DNA of 64,000 nucleotides, from positions 62,001-126,000 of the forward strand of contig NZ_JADNYP010000010.1 in the NCBI RefSeq assembly GCF_015680705.1, in the 5' to 3' direction. Source of the DNA: Pseudomonas fulva (lineage in GTDB: Bacteria > Pseudomonadota > Gammaproteobacteria > Pseudomonadales > Pseudomonadaceae). Position numbers and translations under genes: made by a program. The notes under the pieces are model-generated. The model saw only the letters and a list, made by a program, of their open reading frames with translations, was not told the origin of the DNA and did not search any database. Below are positions 36,315 to 45,498 of this stretch, in pieces; within the stretch, counting starts at the first letter, position 1; every line of letters starts with the position of its first letter.

Positions 36315-37364
36315 TTAGTCGACCTCGGCCAGCACATCGATCAGCTCCGGGCCTTCCAGCCGCCGCAAGGCAGCGATGACCGCCTCGGGTTCGAGCAGGC
36401 GCAGGCAGTTGTAGTGGCCGAAGCGGCAAGTGCGGTCGAAGCACGGACTGCATTCGATCCCTAGGCGTACCACCTCGACCTGCTGGGCCAAGGGCGGGGT
36501 GAAGCCTGGCGAGGTCGAGCCGTAGACCGCGACCAGTGGCCGGTCGAGCGCGGCAGCCACATGCATCAGACCCGAATCGTTGGACACCACGGCAGCAGCG
36601 CAGGACAGCAGGTCGATGGCTTCGGCCAGGGACGTTTCGCCGGACAGGTTGATGGATTCTTCGCGAAAACCGGGAATGAGCCGGTCACGGATCGACTCGC
36701 CTACCGGCTGGTCCTTCTTCGAGCCGAACAGCCAGACCTGCCAGCCCTGGCGGATCGAGGCCTCGGCGACCTGAGCATAGTGCTCGGCCGGCCAGCGCTT
36801 GGATTCGCCGAATTCCGCACCAGGGCACAGAGCCAGCACGGGCCGATCCAGAACCAGGCCGAACTTGCCCAGTGCCGCCTCGCGACTCGCCGGCTCGATG
36901 CGCAGCCGGGGGCGCGGATAGGGCTGGACCAGCTCGGTACCCGGCTCGTAGGCCAGCGCCATGAAGCGCTCGATCATCAGCGGGTAGCGCGCCTTGTCCA
37001 GCTTGCGCACATCGTTGAGCAGCCCATAGCGCATTTCACCGCGCCAGCCGGTACGCTTGGGAATACCGGCGAAGAACGGCACCATGGCCGACTTCAGCGA
37101 ATTGGGTAGCACGATCGCCTGGTCGTACTGCCCCGCCAGGGACTTGCCGATGCGCCGGCGCGTGGCAAGCTCCAGCGCGCCGTGGCCGAGCGGAAAGCTC
37201 AAGGCCTGACGCACTTGCGGCATGCGCTCGAGGATCGGCCGGCTCCATTCGGGCGCCAGCACGTCGATGACGCACTCGGGTTGACGCTGTTTCAGGCAAT
37301 GGAACAGGGTTTGCGCCATTACCATGTCGCCCACCCAGCTGGGGCCGATGATCAGAATTCTCAT
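36315..37364 (-). CDS. waaF: LPS heptosyltransferase II WaaF
   Basis: Adds the second core heptose. A GT9 enzyme of 349 residues with MRILIIGPSWVGDMVMAQTL at the start, a Cys-rich C-terminal CSPCFDRTCRFGHYNC segment and the donor motif SNDSGLMHVAAALDRP. The ATG at 37364 was chosen because the protein then begins at the Rossmann-type start; an open frame to 37529 has no family similarity. First gene of the seven-gene core operon, so the operon promoter lies in 37365-37641, a 277-bp gap in which I see no clear operator. Confidence 0.96.
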   Translation of the reverse strand: MRILIIGPSWVGDMVMAQTLFHCLKQRQPECVIDVLAPEWSRPILERMPQVRQALSFPLGHGALELATRRRIGKSLAGQYDQAIVLPNSLKSAMVPFFAGIPKRTGWRGEMRYGLLNDVRKLDKARYPLMIERFMALAYEPGTELVQPYPRPRLRIEPASREAALGKFGLVLDRPVLALCPGAEFGESKRWPAEHYAQVAEASIRQGWQVWLFGSKKDQPVGESIRDRLIPGFREESINLSGETSLAEAIDLLSCAAAVVSNDSGLMHVAAALDRPLVAVYGSTSPGFTPPLAQQVEVVRLGIECSPCFDRTCRFGHYNCLRLLEPEAVIAALRRLEGPELIDVLAEVD

Positions 37365-37641
37365 GCTATTTCCAGTAAAGCTGGGGAAAGCTTGCGGACC
37401 TTGCGCGAACGTTGGAAGACGAGCGGGCATGGCTGCCCGCCCGGGAGGCTCGTGGGTGCCCATCGACGCTTTCGGCCCGCACCTGGCGATCCCCGCGTCT
37501 ACGACCAACCGCGCAGGCCAGACGATCACGACCGCCCAGCTTTCCCTCTATATTCAGGCCATTTGCCGAGCAGTGTACCACCGAGCTCCGGTAACCGGTC
37601 AGCCGAGCGCGTCAGGCGCTTGCCCGGCGCCCCTGTGAAGT

Positions 37642-40569
37642 TCAGACCAGCCCGAGCTGTGCCCAGATCCGCCGGACTTCGCGACGCTCGTCGGCGAACT
37701 GCGCGGCATCGATGATGCCGGCCTGTTTCTGCAAGGCCTGGCGATGCGAGGCCGAGCGGAACGCCTTGTACACCTCGCGCAGCAGCACGGCATCGCTGGC
37801 CGGCATCAGGCCAGCGTGCTCGAGCTCCTCGAGAATGCGAATGTTGTCGGTCCAGCGCAGCAGGGTTGGATGCATGTGGGACCAGGCTAGGGCGGCGTAC
37901 TGGACCATGAACTCGATATCGACGATTCCGCCAGCGTCCTGCTTGATGTCGAAAGGCATGCCCGGCTCGAAGGCATTGCCAGCCGTCCCGGCAGCCGTGA
38001 GCCGGGTGCCCAGGTTGTCGCGCATCTTGCCGCGCATCTCGCTCACTTCGGCGCGCAGCTTGTCCAGCTCGCGCGCCTGGCCAAGCACCTGGGCGCGTAC
38101 CTGCTCGAAGGCCGTGGCCACCTGTTTGCAGCCTACCAGCACGCGCGCCCGGACCAGGGCCTGGTGCTCCCAGGTCCAGGCTTCGTTGCGCTGGTAGCGC
38201 TCGAAGGCGCCAAGCGAGCTGACCAACAGGCCGGAAGCGCCGGACGGCCGCAGGCGCATGTCCACGTCGTACAGTTGCCCAGAGGCGGTCTGGGTGGTCA
38301 GCAGGTGGATGATGCGCTGGCCCAGCCGGGTGAAGAACTGCGCACCGTCGATCGGCTTGGCGCCGTCGGTCTCGGCGTTTGGATCGGCATCGTGGATGAA
38401 CACCAGGTCCAGGTCCGAACCGTGCCCCAGTTCGAGGCCACCCACCTTGCCATAGCCGACGATGATGAAGCCGGGATCGCACAGGCTGCCATCACTGCGC
38501 CTGGGCTGGCCATGCCGGGCAACCGTCTGGCGCCAGGCCAGGGCCAGCACCTGATCGAGGATCGCCTCGGCGAGCCAGGTCAGGTAGTCGCTGACCTTCA
38601 TCAACGGCAGGTGACCGGTGATCTCGGACGCGGCCACCCGCAGGTTGTGCGCCAGCTTGAAGTGGCGCAAGGCTTCCATCTGCTGTTCCAGGTCGTCCTC
38701 GGGAATCCGCGTCAGCCGCTCGCGCAGCTCGGAGGCCAGCTCCGGCGCCAGCGGCGGGCTGAACAGCCGCCCTTCGTTGAGCAGTTCGTCGAGCAGCAAC
38801 GGGAAACGCGCGATCTGCTCGGCGATCCACGGGCTGGCCGCGCATAACGTGAGCAGCCGGCGCAGGGCGCCAGGGTTCTCCGTCAGCAGGACCAAGTAGG
38901 CCGAGCGCCGGGCCACGGCCTCGACCAGCGGCAGCACGCGCTCGAGCACCAGGTCCGGACTGTCATGCTCGACCGCCTGGGCCAGCAGCCGTGGAATGAA
39001 CGCGTCCAACCGCTCGCGCCCGATACGCTGCATCGAGCGCAGCGACGGGCTGGCCCGCAGCCCGGCCAGCCGCCGCAAGGCTTCGCCGGGCTGGCCGAAA
39101 CCGGCTTCCTGCAGCTGCCGACAGGCGGCTTCTTCGTCCTGGGCCTGCTCCCACAGCGGTGACCATTCACCGCCGACCATCAGTTCGCCCTCACTCTCGC
39201 TCTCGTCAGGATCGGCTATGACCTGCCGGAAATGCCAGTCGATCCGCCCGCGCCAGTGCATGAGCTGGTCGTGGAAAGCCTGCCAGTCGGCGAAGCCCAG
39301 CATGTAGGCCACGCGGGCGCGATCAAGCTCGTCGTCGGGCAGCATCTGGGTCTGGCGGTCGGCGATCGCCTGGATCGCATGCTCGGTATACCGCAGGAAC
39401 TGGTAGCCTTCGCGCAGCTCCGCTACCGCGGCGCCTGGCAGGTAGCCCTGGTCTTCGAGCGTGGCCAGGACCTTGAGCAGCGGTCGTTGCTGCAGGCTCA
39501 GGTCGCGCCCGCCATGAATCAGCTGGAAAGCCTGGGCGATGAACTCGACCTCGCGGATGCCGCCGACGCCCAGCTTGATGTTGTCGGCCATGCCTTTGCG
39601 CCGCACTTCCTGCTGGATCAGCTGCTTCATGGTGCGCAGCGCCTCGATCGCGGAAAAATCCAGGTAGCGCCGGTAGACGAACGGCCGCAGCATGTCCTGC
39701 AACTGGGCGCCGGCGATCTGGTCCCCGGCCACCACGCGCGCCTTGATCATGGCATAGCGCTCCCAGTCGCGTCCCTGGTCCTGGTAATACTGCTCCAGGG
39801 CGCTGAAGCTCAGCACCAGGGCGCCGGCCGAGCCGTAGGGCCGCAGGCGCATGTCGACCCGGAACACGAAGCCATCGACGGTCACCGGGTCCAGTGCCTT
39901 GATCAACCGCTGCCCCAGCCGCGTGAAGAATTCCTGGTTGTCCAGCGAACGCTTGACCCCTTCGGTCTCGCCCCCTTCGGGGAAGGCGAAGATCAGGTCG
40001 ATGTCCGAGGACAGGTTGAGTTCGATCGCGCCGAGCTTGCCCATGCCCAGCACCACCATGTGCTGGGGTTCGCCGCTGCGCCGCCCGATCGGCGTGCCGA
40101 ACTGCTGGCAATGGCGCGGATACAGCCACTGGTAGGCCTGGTCGATGCAGGCATCGGCAAGATCGGACAGATCACGGCAGGTTTCACCCAGCGCCGCCTG
40201 TCGGGTAATGTCGCGCCAGATGATCCGTATCTGCTGCCGGTTGCGCTCGCGCCGCAGGTTGCGTGCCAGCTCATCCTCGTTCTGCGCGGCCTGGGCCGCC
40301 GCGGCCACCCGCGCGCGCAGCTCGCCGGCCAGCAGTGCGCGCTCCATCTCGCCACTGGCCAGCAGTTGCGTCAGCAGGCCCGGCTCGCGCAAGGCCTGGT
40401 CGAGGACGAAATCACTGGCGGCGGCAACCTGATCGAACTGATCTCGCTGTGCGCGGCTCCAATCGGGTAGATCGGGATGAGCGCCCAATGCATCGGCCAA
40501 CGATCGCGCATTGCGAGCGACCAGTGGTTGCAAGGCAGCGGGCGGTTCAGGCGGCAAAGGCAGGCGCAT
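37642..40569 (-). CDS. glnE: Glutamine synthetase adenylyltransferase/deadenylyltransferase GlnE
   Basis: A bifunctional enzyme that adds AMP to glutamine synthetase to switch it off and removes it to switch it on, in response to PII and glutamine. The 975 residues hold two nucleotidyltransferase domains: N-terminal GKLGAIELNLSSDIDLIFAF (deadenylylase) and C-terminal GKVGGLELGHGSDLDLVFIH (adenylylase), each with paired aspartates intact. It diverges from aceE across a 383-bp region. Confidence 0.97.
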   Translation of the reverse strand: MRLPLPPEPPAALQPLVARNARSLADALGAHPDLPDWSRAQRDQFDQVAAASDFVLDQALREPGLLTQLLASGEMERALLAGELRARVAAAAQAAQNEDELARNLRRERNRQQIRIIWRDITRQAALGETCRDLSDLADACIDQAYQWLYPRHCQQFGTPIGRRSGEPQHMVVLGMGKLGAIELNLSSDIDLIFAFPEGGETEGVKRSLDNQEFFTRLGQRLIKALDPVTVDGFVFRVDMRLRPYGSAGALVLSFSALEQYYQDQGRDWERYAMIKARVVAGDQIAGAQLQDMLRPFVYRRYLDFSAIEALRTMKQLIQQEVRRKGMADNIKLGVGGIREVEFIAQAFQLIHGGRDLSLQQRPLLKVLATLEDQGYLPGAAVAELREGYQFLRYTEHAIQAIADRQTQMLPDDELDRARVAYMLGFADWQAFHDQLMHWRGRIDWHFRQVIADPDESESEGELMVGGEWSPLWEQAQDEEAACRQLQEAGFGQPGEALRRLAGLRASPSLRSMQRIGRERLDAFIPRLLAQAVEHDSPDLVLERVLPLVEAVARRSAYLVLLTENPGALRRLLTLCAASPWIAEQIARFPLLLDELLNEGRLFSPPLAPELASELRERLTRIPEDDLEQQMEALRHFKLAHNLRVAASEITGHLPLMKVSDYLTWLAEAILDQVLALAWRQTVARHGQPRRSDGSLCDPGFIIVGYGKVGGLELGHGSDLDLVFIHDADPNAETDGAKPIDGAQFFTRLGQRIIHLLTTQTASGQLYDVDMRLRPSGASGLLVSSLGAFERYQRNEAWTWEHQALVRARVLVGCKQVATAFEQVRAQVLGQARELDKLRAEVSEMRGKMRDNLGTRLTAAGTAGNAFEPGMPFDIKQDAGGIVDIEFMVQYAALAWSHMHPTLLRWTDNIRILEELEHAGLMPASDAVLLREVYKAFRSASHRQALQKQAGIIDAAQFADERREVRRIWAQLGLV

Positions 40570-40776
40570 GGGCTATCCTAGATCGACGTTGGAAGGGGGC
40601 AGGAATGCGGTCGAGGGGAAGCCGGACCACGGTTGGACTGTCATACAAAAGTTTGAAATGGCTGGAAATACGAAAATATTGGCACGATTCATCGAATTAA
40701 ACTGTACACCAAGCTGTTTTCAACCGACGGTATCGTTTCTCCCCACAACCCGCCAACCGGCCATGAGCCGTCTCAA

Positions 40777-40791
40777 TGTAGTTTTACTACT
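40777..40791. promoter_or_regulatory. aceE upstream operator, copy 1
   Basis: TGTAGTTTTACTACt is a 15-bp dyad (TGTAGT, three bases, ACTAC-t) with one arm base imperfect. It is the inverse of copy 2. The FCD-type GntR regulators, which include PdhR in enterobacteria, use dyads of this form, so a pyruvate-sensing GntR repressor is a sensible but unproven candidate. Confidence 0.55.
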
Positions 40792-40828
40792 GCCCTTTCA
40801 GCGCAAAAGCATGAAATGCCAAGACATT

Positions 40829-40843
40829 TGTAGTAAAACTACA
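40829..40843. promoter_or_regulatory. aceE upstream operator, copy 2
   Basis: TGTAGTAAAACTACA is a perfect 15-bp dyad with a 3-base centre. Its centre is 52 bp from copy 1, about five helical turns, so both copies face the same side of the DNA. It ends 109 bp before the aceE start. Confidence 0.6.
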
Positions 40844-40952
40844 CGGCGCCGGATGACTGTCCGGTAATCCAAGAATTCACGACGTCTGCCCAAAAGGCCA
40901 GTCGCAAACTCAGGCAATCGATTCTGGTTGCCTTTCCGCCCTGGAGCAAGCC

Positions 40953-43598
40953 ATGCAAGACCTCGATCCCGTCGAAACCCAGGAATGGCTGGACGCCTTG
41001 GAGTCGGTCATCGACAAGGAAGGCGAAGACCGCGCTCACTATCTGATGACCCGCATGGGCGAGCTGGCCACCCGTAGTGGCTCTCAGCTGCCGTATGCGA
41101 TCACCACGCCATACCGCAACACCATCCCTGTCACCCACGAAGCGCGCATGCCTGGCGACCTGTTCATGGAACGCCGCATCCGTTCGATGGTGCGTTGGAA
41201 CGCCCTGGCCATGGTCATGCGCACCAACCTGAAGGATTCGGACCTGGGTGGCCACATCTCGAGCTTCGCCTCCAGCGCGACGCTGTACGACATCGGTTTC
41301 AACTACTTCTTCCAGGCGCCCACCGAAGAGCATGGCGGCGACCTGATCTTCTTCCAGGGCCATGCCTCGCCCGGCATCTACGCCCGCGCCTTCCTCGAAG
41401 GCCGCATCAGCGAAGACCAGATGAACAACTTCCGCCAGGAAGTGGACGGCAACGGCCTGTCCTCCTACCCGCACCCCTGGCTGATGCCCGATTTCTGGCA
41501 GTTCCCGACCGTGTCCATGGGCCTGGGCCCGATCCAGGCGATCTACCAGGCGCGCTTCATGAAATACCTGGAAGCGCGCGGCTTCATCCCGGCCGGCAAG
41601 CAGAAGGTCTGGTGCTTCATGGGCGACGGCGAGTGCGACGAGCCGGAATCGCTCGGCGCCATCGCCCTGGCCGGCCGCGAGAAGCTGGACAACCTGATCT
41701 TCGTGATCAACTGCAACCTGCAGCGCCTGGATGGCCCGGTGCGCGGCAACGGCAAGATCATCCAGGAACTCGAAGGCGTGTTCCGTGGTGGTGGCTGGAA
41801 CGTCAACAAGGTGGTCTGGGGCCGCTTCTGGGACCCGCTGTTCGCCAAGGACACCAACGGCGCCCTGCAGCGGCGCATGGACGAAGTCATCGACGGCGAG
41901 TACCAGAACTACAAGGCCAAGGACGGCGCGTTCGTCCGTGAGCACTTCTTCAACACGCCCGAACTCAAGGCCATGGTCCAAGACCTGTCCGACGAGGAAG
42001 TGTGGAAGCTCAACCGTGGCGGCCATGACCCATACAAGGTCTATGCGGCCTATCATCAGGCGGTCAACCACAAAGACCAGCCGACCGTCATCCTGGCCAA
42101 GACCATCAAGGGTTACGGCACCGGTGCCGGCGAAGCCAAGAACACCGCGCACAACACCAAGAAGGTCGACGTCGACAGCCTGCGCAAATTCCGCGACCGC
42201 TTCGACATCCCAGTCAAGGATGCCGACCTGGAGAACCTGCCGTTCTTCCGCCCCGAGCCCGACAGCGCCGAAGCCAAGTACCTGGCCAAGCGTCGCGAGG
42301 CGCTGGGTGGCTTCGTGCCGCAGCGCCGGGCCAAGAGCTTCAGCATCCCGACCCCGCCGCTCGAAACCCTCAAGGCCATCCTCGACGGTTCGGGCGACCG
42401 TGAAATCTCCACCACCATGGCCTTCGTGCGCATCCTGGCGCAGCTGGTCAAGGACAAGGACATCGGCCAGCGCATCGTGCCGATCATTCCTGACGAAGCG
42501 CGCACCTTCGGCATGGAAGGCATGTTCCGCCAGCTGGGCATCTACTCGTCCGTAGGCCAACTGTACGATCCGGTCGACAAGGACCAGGTCATGTTCTACC
42601 GCGAGGACAAGAAAGGCCAGATCCTCGAGGAAGGCATCAACGAGGCTGGCGCCATGTCGTCGTTCATCGCCGCCGGCACCTCGTACAGCAACCACAACCA
42701 GCCGATGCTGCCGTTCTACATCTTCTACTCGATGTTCGGCTTCCAGCGTATCGGCGACCTGGCCTGGGCTGCCGGCGACAGCCGTACCCGGGGCTTCCTG
42801 ATCGGCGGCACCGCTGGCCGTACCACCCTCAACGGCGAAGGCTTGCAGCACGAGGACGGTCACAGCCACATGCTGGCAGGCACCATCCCGAACTGCCGCA
42901 CCTATGATCCGACCTACGGCTACGAGCTGGCGGTGATCATCCAGGACGGCATGAAGAAGATGACCGAAGAGCAGCAGGACATCTTCTATTACATCACCGT
43001 GATGAACGAGGCCTACCAGCAGCCAGCCATGCCGGCCGGCGTCGAGCAAGGCATCGTCAAGGGCATGTACCTGCTCGAGGAAGACACCCACGAAGCGGCG
43101 CACCATGTGCAGCTGCTGGGTTCGGGCACGATCCTGCGCGAAGTCCGCGAAGCGGCGAAGATCCTGCGCGAAGAGTTCAACATCGGCGCCGATGTCTGGA
43201 GCGTCACCAGCTTCAACGAGCTGCGTCGCGACGGCCTGGCCGTGGAACGCCGCAACCGCCTCAAGCCAGGCCAGAAGCCACAGCAGACCTATGTCGAGCA
43301 GTGCCTGGGCGGGCGCAAGGGCCCGGTCATCGCCTCCACCGATTACATGAAGCTGTTCGCCGAGCAGATCCGCCAGTGGGTGCCGACCAAGGAGTTCAAG
43401 GTGCTGGGCACCGACGGCTTCGGTCGCAGCGACAGCCGCAAGAAACTGCGTCACTTCTTCGAAGTCGATCGTCACTTCGTGGTGCTTGCAGCCCTGGAAG
43501 CCTTGGCCGACCGTGGCGAAATCGAACCGAAGGTGGTGGCCGACGCCATCGTCAAGTTCGGCATCGACCCGGACAAGCGCAACCCACTGGACTGCTGA
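40953..43598 (+). CDS. aceE: Pyruvate dehydrogenase E1 component AceE
   Basis: The thiamine-diphosphate-dependent decarboxylase of the pyruvate dehydrogenase complex, homodimeric type, 881 residues. The ThDP motif GDGECDEPESLGAI ... NLIFVINCNLQ (about residues 230-258) is intact, as are HGGDLIFFQGHASPGIYARA near 128 and the C-terminal GTDGFGRSDSRKKLRHFFEVD. It begins with ATG after GGAGCAAGCC and is followed 13 bp later by aceF. Probably controlled by the paired dyads upstream. Confidence 0.98.
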   Translation: MQDLDPVETQEWLDALESVIDKEGEDRAHYLMTRMGELATRSGSQLPYAITTPYRNTIPVTHEARMPGDLFMERRIRSMVRWNALAMVMRTNLKDSDLGGHISSFASSATLYDIGFNYFFQAPTEEHGGDLIFFQGHASPGIYARAFLEGRISEDQMNNFRQEVDGNGLSSYPHPWLMPDFWQFPTVSMGLGPIQAIYQARFMKYLEARGFIPAGKQKVWCFMGDGECDEPESLGAIALAGREKLDNLIFVINCNLQRLDGPVRGNGKIIQELEGVFRGGGWNVNKVVWGRFWDPLFAKDTNGALQRRMDEVIDGEYQNYKAKDGAFVREHFFNTPELKAMVQDLSDEEVWKLNRGGHDPYKVYAAYHQAVNHKDQPTVILAKTIKGYGTGAGEAKNTAHNTKKVDVDSLRKFRDRFDIPVKDADLENLPFFRPEPDSAEAKYLAKRREALGGFVPQRRAKSFSIPTPPLETLKAILDGSGDREISTTMAFVRILAQLVKDKDIGQRIVPIIPDEARTFGMEGMFRQLGIYSSVGQLYDPVDKDQVMFYREDKKGQILEEGINEAGAMSSFIAAGTSYSNHNQPMLPFYIFYSMFGFQRIGDLAWAAGDSRTRGFLIGGTAGRTTLNGEGLQHEDGHSHMLAGTIPNCRTYDPTYGYELAVIIQDGMKKMTEEQQDIFYYITVMNEAYQQPAMPAGVEQGIVKGMYLLEEDTHEAAHHVQLLGSGTILREVREAAKILREEFNIGADVWSVTSFNELRRDGLAVERRNRLKPGQKPQQTYVEQCLGGRKGPVIASTDYMKLFAEQIRQWVPTKEFKVLGTDGFGRSDSRKKLRHFFEVDRHFVVLAALEALADRGEIEPKVVADAIVKFGIDPDKRNPLDC

Positions 43599-43611
43599 GG
43601 AGTATTTTTAA

Positions 43612-45270
43612 GTGAGCGAACTCATTCGCGTACCTGACATCGGCAGCGGTGAAGGTGAAGTCATCGAGCTGTTCGTCAAGGTCGGCGACCGCATCGAGGC
43701 CGACCAGAGCCTGCTGACCCTGGAATCCGACAAGGCTTCCATGGAAATTCCGGCGCCCAAGGCCGGCGTGGTCAAATCGCTGAAGGTCAAACTGGGCGAC
43801 ACCCTCAAGGAAGGCGACGAACTGCTGGAACTGGAAGTCGAGGGCGCCACCGCGGCGCCCGAGGCCGCGGCCCAGCAAGACAAGCCCGCCGCCGCCCCGG
43901 CCGCCGAGGACAAACCGGCAGCCGCCCCCACGCCCGCCGAGGCCACCCCGGCACCGGCCGCCTCCGCCAGCGTGCAGGATATCCACGTGCCGGACATCGG
44001 TTCGTCGGGCAAGGCCAAGATCATCGAAGTGCTGGTCAAGGCTGGCGACAGCGTCGAGGCCGACCAGTCGCTGATCACCCTGGAGTCCGACAAGGCATCC
44101 ATGGAGATTCCTTCCCCGGCCGCAGGCGTGGTCGAGGAAGTGATCGCCAAGCTCGACGACGAAGTCGGCACCGGGGACCTGATCCTCAAGCTCAAGGTCG
44201 CGGGGGCTGCCGCGCCGGCACCGGCACCGGCCAAGTCCGAGGCGGCTCCAGCTGCGGCCGCCGCCGCGCCTGAAAAGGCTGCCACGCCTGCCCCGGCGCC
44301 CGAGAAACCGGCCGAAGCAGCCGCCAGCGCACCGGCACCCGCCGGCAACGCCAAGGTCCATGCCGGCCCGGCCGTGCGCCAGCTGGCCCGCGAGTTCGGT
44401 GTCGACCTGGGCGCCGTGACGGCCTCCGGGCCGCACGGCCGTATCCTCAAGGAAGATGTGCAGGCGTACGTCAAGGCCATGATGCAGAAGGCCAAGGAAG
44501 CGCCAGCGGCAGCCGCCGGCGCGACCGGTGGCGCCGGCATCCCGCCGATTCCGGCGGTCGACTTCAGCCGCTTCGGCGAAGTCGAGGAAGTCGCCCTGAC
44601 CCGCCTGATGCAGGTTGGCGCCACCAACCTGCACCGCAGCTGGCTGAACGTGCCGCACGTGACCCAGTTCGACTCGGCCGACATCACCGAGCTGGAAGCC
44701 TTCCGCGTCGCGCAGAAGGCAGTGGCCGAAAAGGCTGGCGTCAAGCTGACCGTGCTGCCCTTGCTGCTCAAGGCTTGTGCCCACCTGCTCAAGGAGCTGC
44801 CGGACTTCAACAGTTCGCTGGCGCCCAGCGGCAAGGCGATCATCCGCAAGAAGTACGTGCACATCGGCTTCGCCGTGGACACGCCGGATGGCCTGCTGGT
44901 GCCGGTGATCAAGAACGTCGACCAGAAGAGCCTGCTGCAGCTGGCTGGCGAAGCCGCGGCGCTGGCCGAGAAGGCCCGTACCAAGAAACTGGCCGCCGAC
45001 GACATGCAGGGCGCCTGCTTCACCATCTCCAGCCTCGGCCACATTGGCGGCACCGGCTTCACGCCGATCGTCAACGCGCCGGAAGTGGCGATCCTGGGCG
45101 TGTCCAAGGCGGCCATGGCGCCGGTCTGGGATGGCAAGGCCTTCCAGCCCAGGCTGATGCTGCCGCTGTCGCTGTCGTACGATCACCGCGTGATCAACGG
45201 CGCCGCCGCCGCGCGCTTCACCAAGCGCCTGGGCGATCTGCTGGCGGACATCCGCACGCTGTTGCTGTAA
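43612..45270 (+). CDS. aceF: Pyruvate dehydrogenase E2, dihydrolipoyl acetyltransferase AceF
   Basis: Core of the pyruvate dehydrogenase complex, transferring the acetyl group to CoA. The 552 residues contain two lipoyl domains (lipoyl lysines K41 and K161 in the two ESDKASMEIP motifs) and Ala/Pro-rich linkers. They are followed by a peripheral-subunit-binding domain (GPAVRQLAREFGVDLGAVTA, near 250) and the catalytic domain ending SYDHRVINGAAAARF. It starts with GTG at 43612, supported by GAGGAG upstream. Two lipoyl domains is one fewer than E. coli but usual in pseudomonads. Confidence 0.97.
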   Translation: MSELIRVPDIGSGEGEVIELFVKVGDRIEADQSLLTLESDKASMEIPAPKAGVVKSLKVKLGDTLKEGDELLELEVEGATAAPEAAAQQDKPAAAPAAEDKPAAAPTPAEATPAPAASASVQDIHVPDIGSSGKAKIIEVLVKAGDSVEADQSLITLESDKASMEIPSPAAGVVEEVIAKLDDEVGTGDLILKLKVAGAAAPAPAPAKSEAAPAAAAAAPEKAATPAPAPEKPAEAAASAPAPAGNAKVHAGPAVRQLAREFGVDLGAVTASGPHGRILKEDVQAYVKAMMQKAKEAPAAAAGATGGAGIPPIPAVDFSRFGEVEEVALTRLMQVGATNLHRSWLNVPHVTQFDSADITELEAFRVAQKAVAEKAGVKLTVLPLLLKACAHLLKELPDFNSSLAPSGKAIIRKKYVHIGFAVDTPDGLLVPVIKNVDQKSLLQLAGEAAALAEKARTKKLAADDMQGACFTISSLGHIGGTGFTPIVNAPEVAILGVSKAAMAPVWDGKAFQPRLMLPLSLSYDHRVINGAAAARFTKRLGDLLADIRTLLL

Positions 45271-45280
45271 TGCCGTTCGC

Positions 45281-45305
45281 TGCCTCTCTCGTTGCGGGAG
45301 AGGCA
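45281..45305 (+). terminator. Probable terminator of aceEF
   Basis: TGCCTCTC (45281-45288) and GAGAGGCA (45298-45305) form a perfect 8-bp stem with a 9-base loop, ten bases past the aceF stop. It is followed by a pyrimidine-rich GTCCTTCCTTT rather than a clean T-run. Confidence 0.65.
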
Positions 45306-45498
45306 GTCCTTCCTTTGCGAGCGACCAGGCTCGCGTCTTGACGACTTGCCTGGCGAGCCTGATCGCGCACTATTCTCTGGCCAATGAATATCTGGTTCAG
45401 GTGTCCGCCACGGCCGCTTGCCAGGCTCGGGCACTTGATGCAACCTTGCCAGAGGCGCGGCCGTCCAGGTCGCGCCACCCTCTTCAAGCGAGCCTTCG

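Larger units (their letters stand above)
40570..40952. other. Divergent glnE-aceE promoter region
   Basis: A 383-bp gap, more AT-rich than the genes beside it. It contains two palindromic operator copies (40777-40791 and 40829-40843) on the aceE side and should hold both promoters. I see no gene in it. Confidence 0.7.

Noticed and set aside
40839..43475. 878-codon antisense frame under aceE
   Set aside because: Composition is typical of a shadow frame (His, Gln, Asp rich without domains), and aceE is certain.
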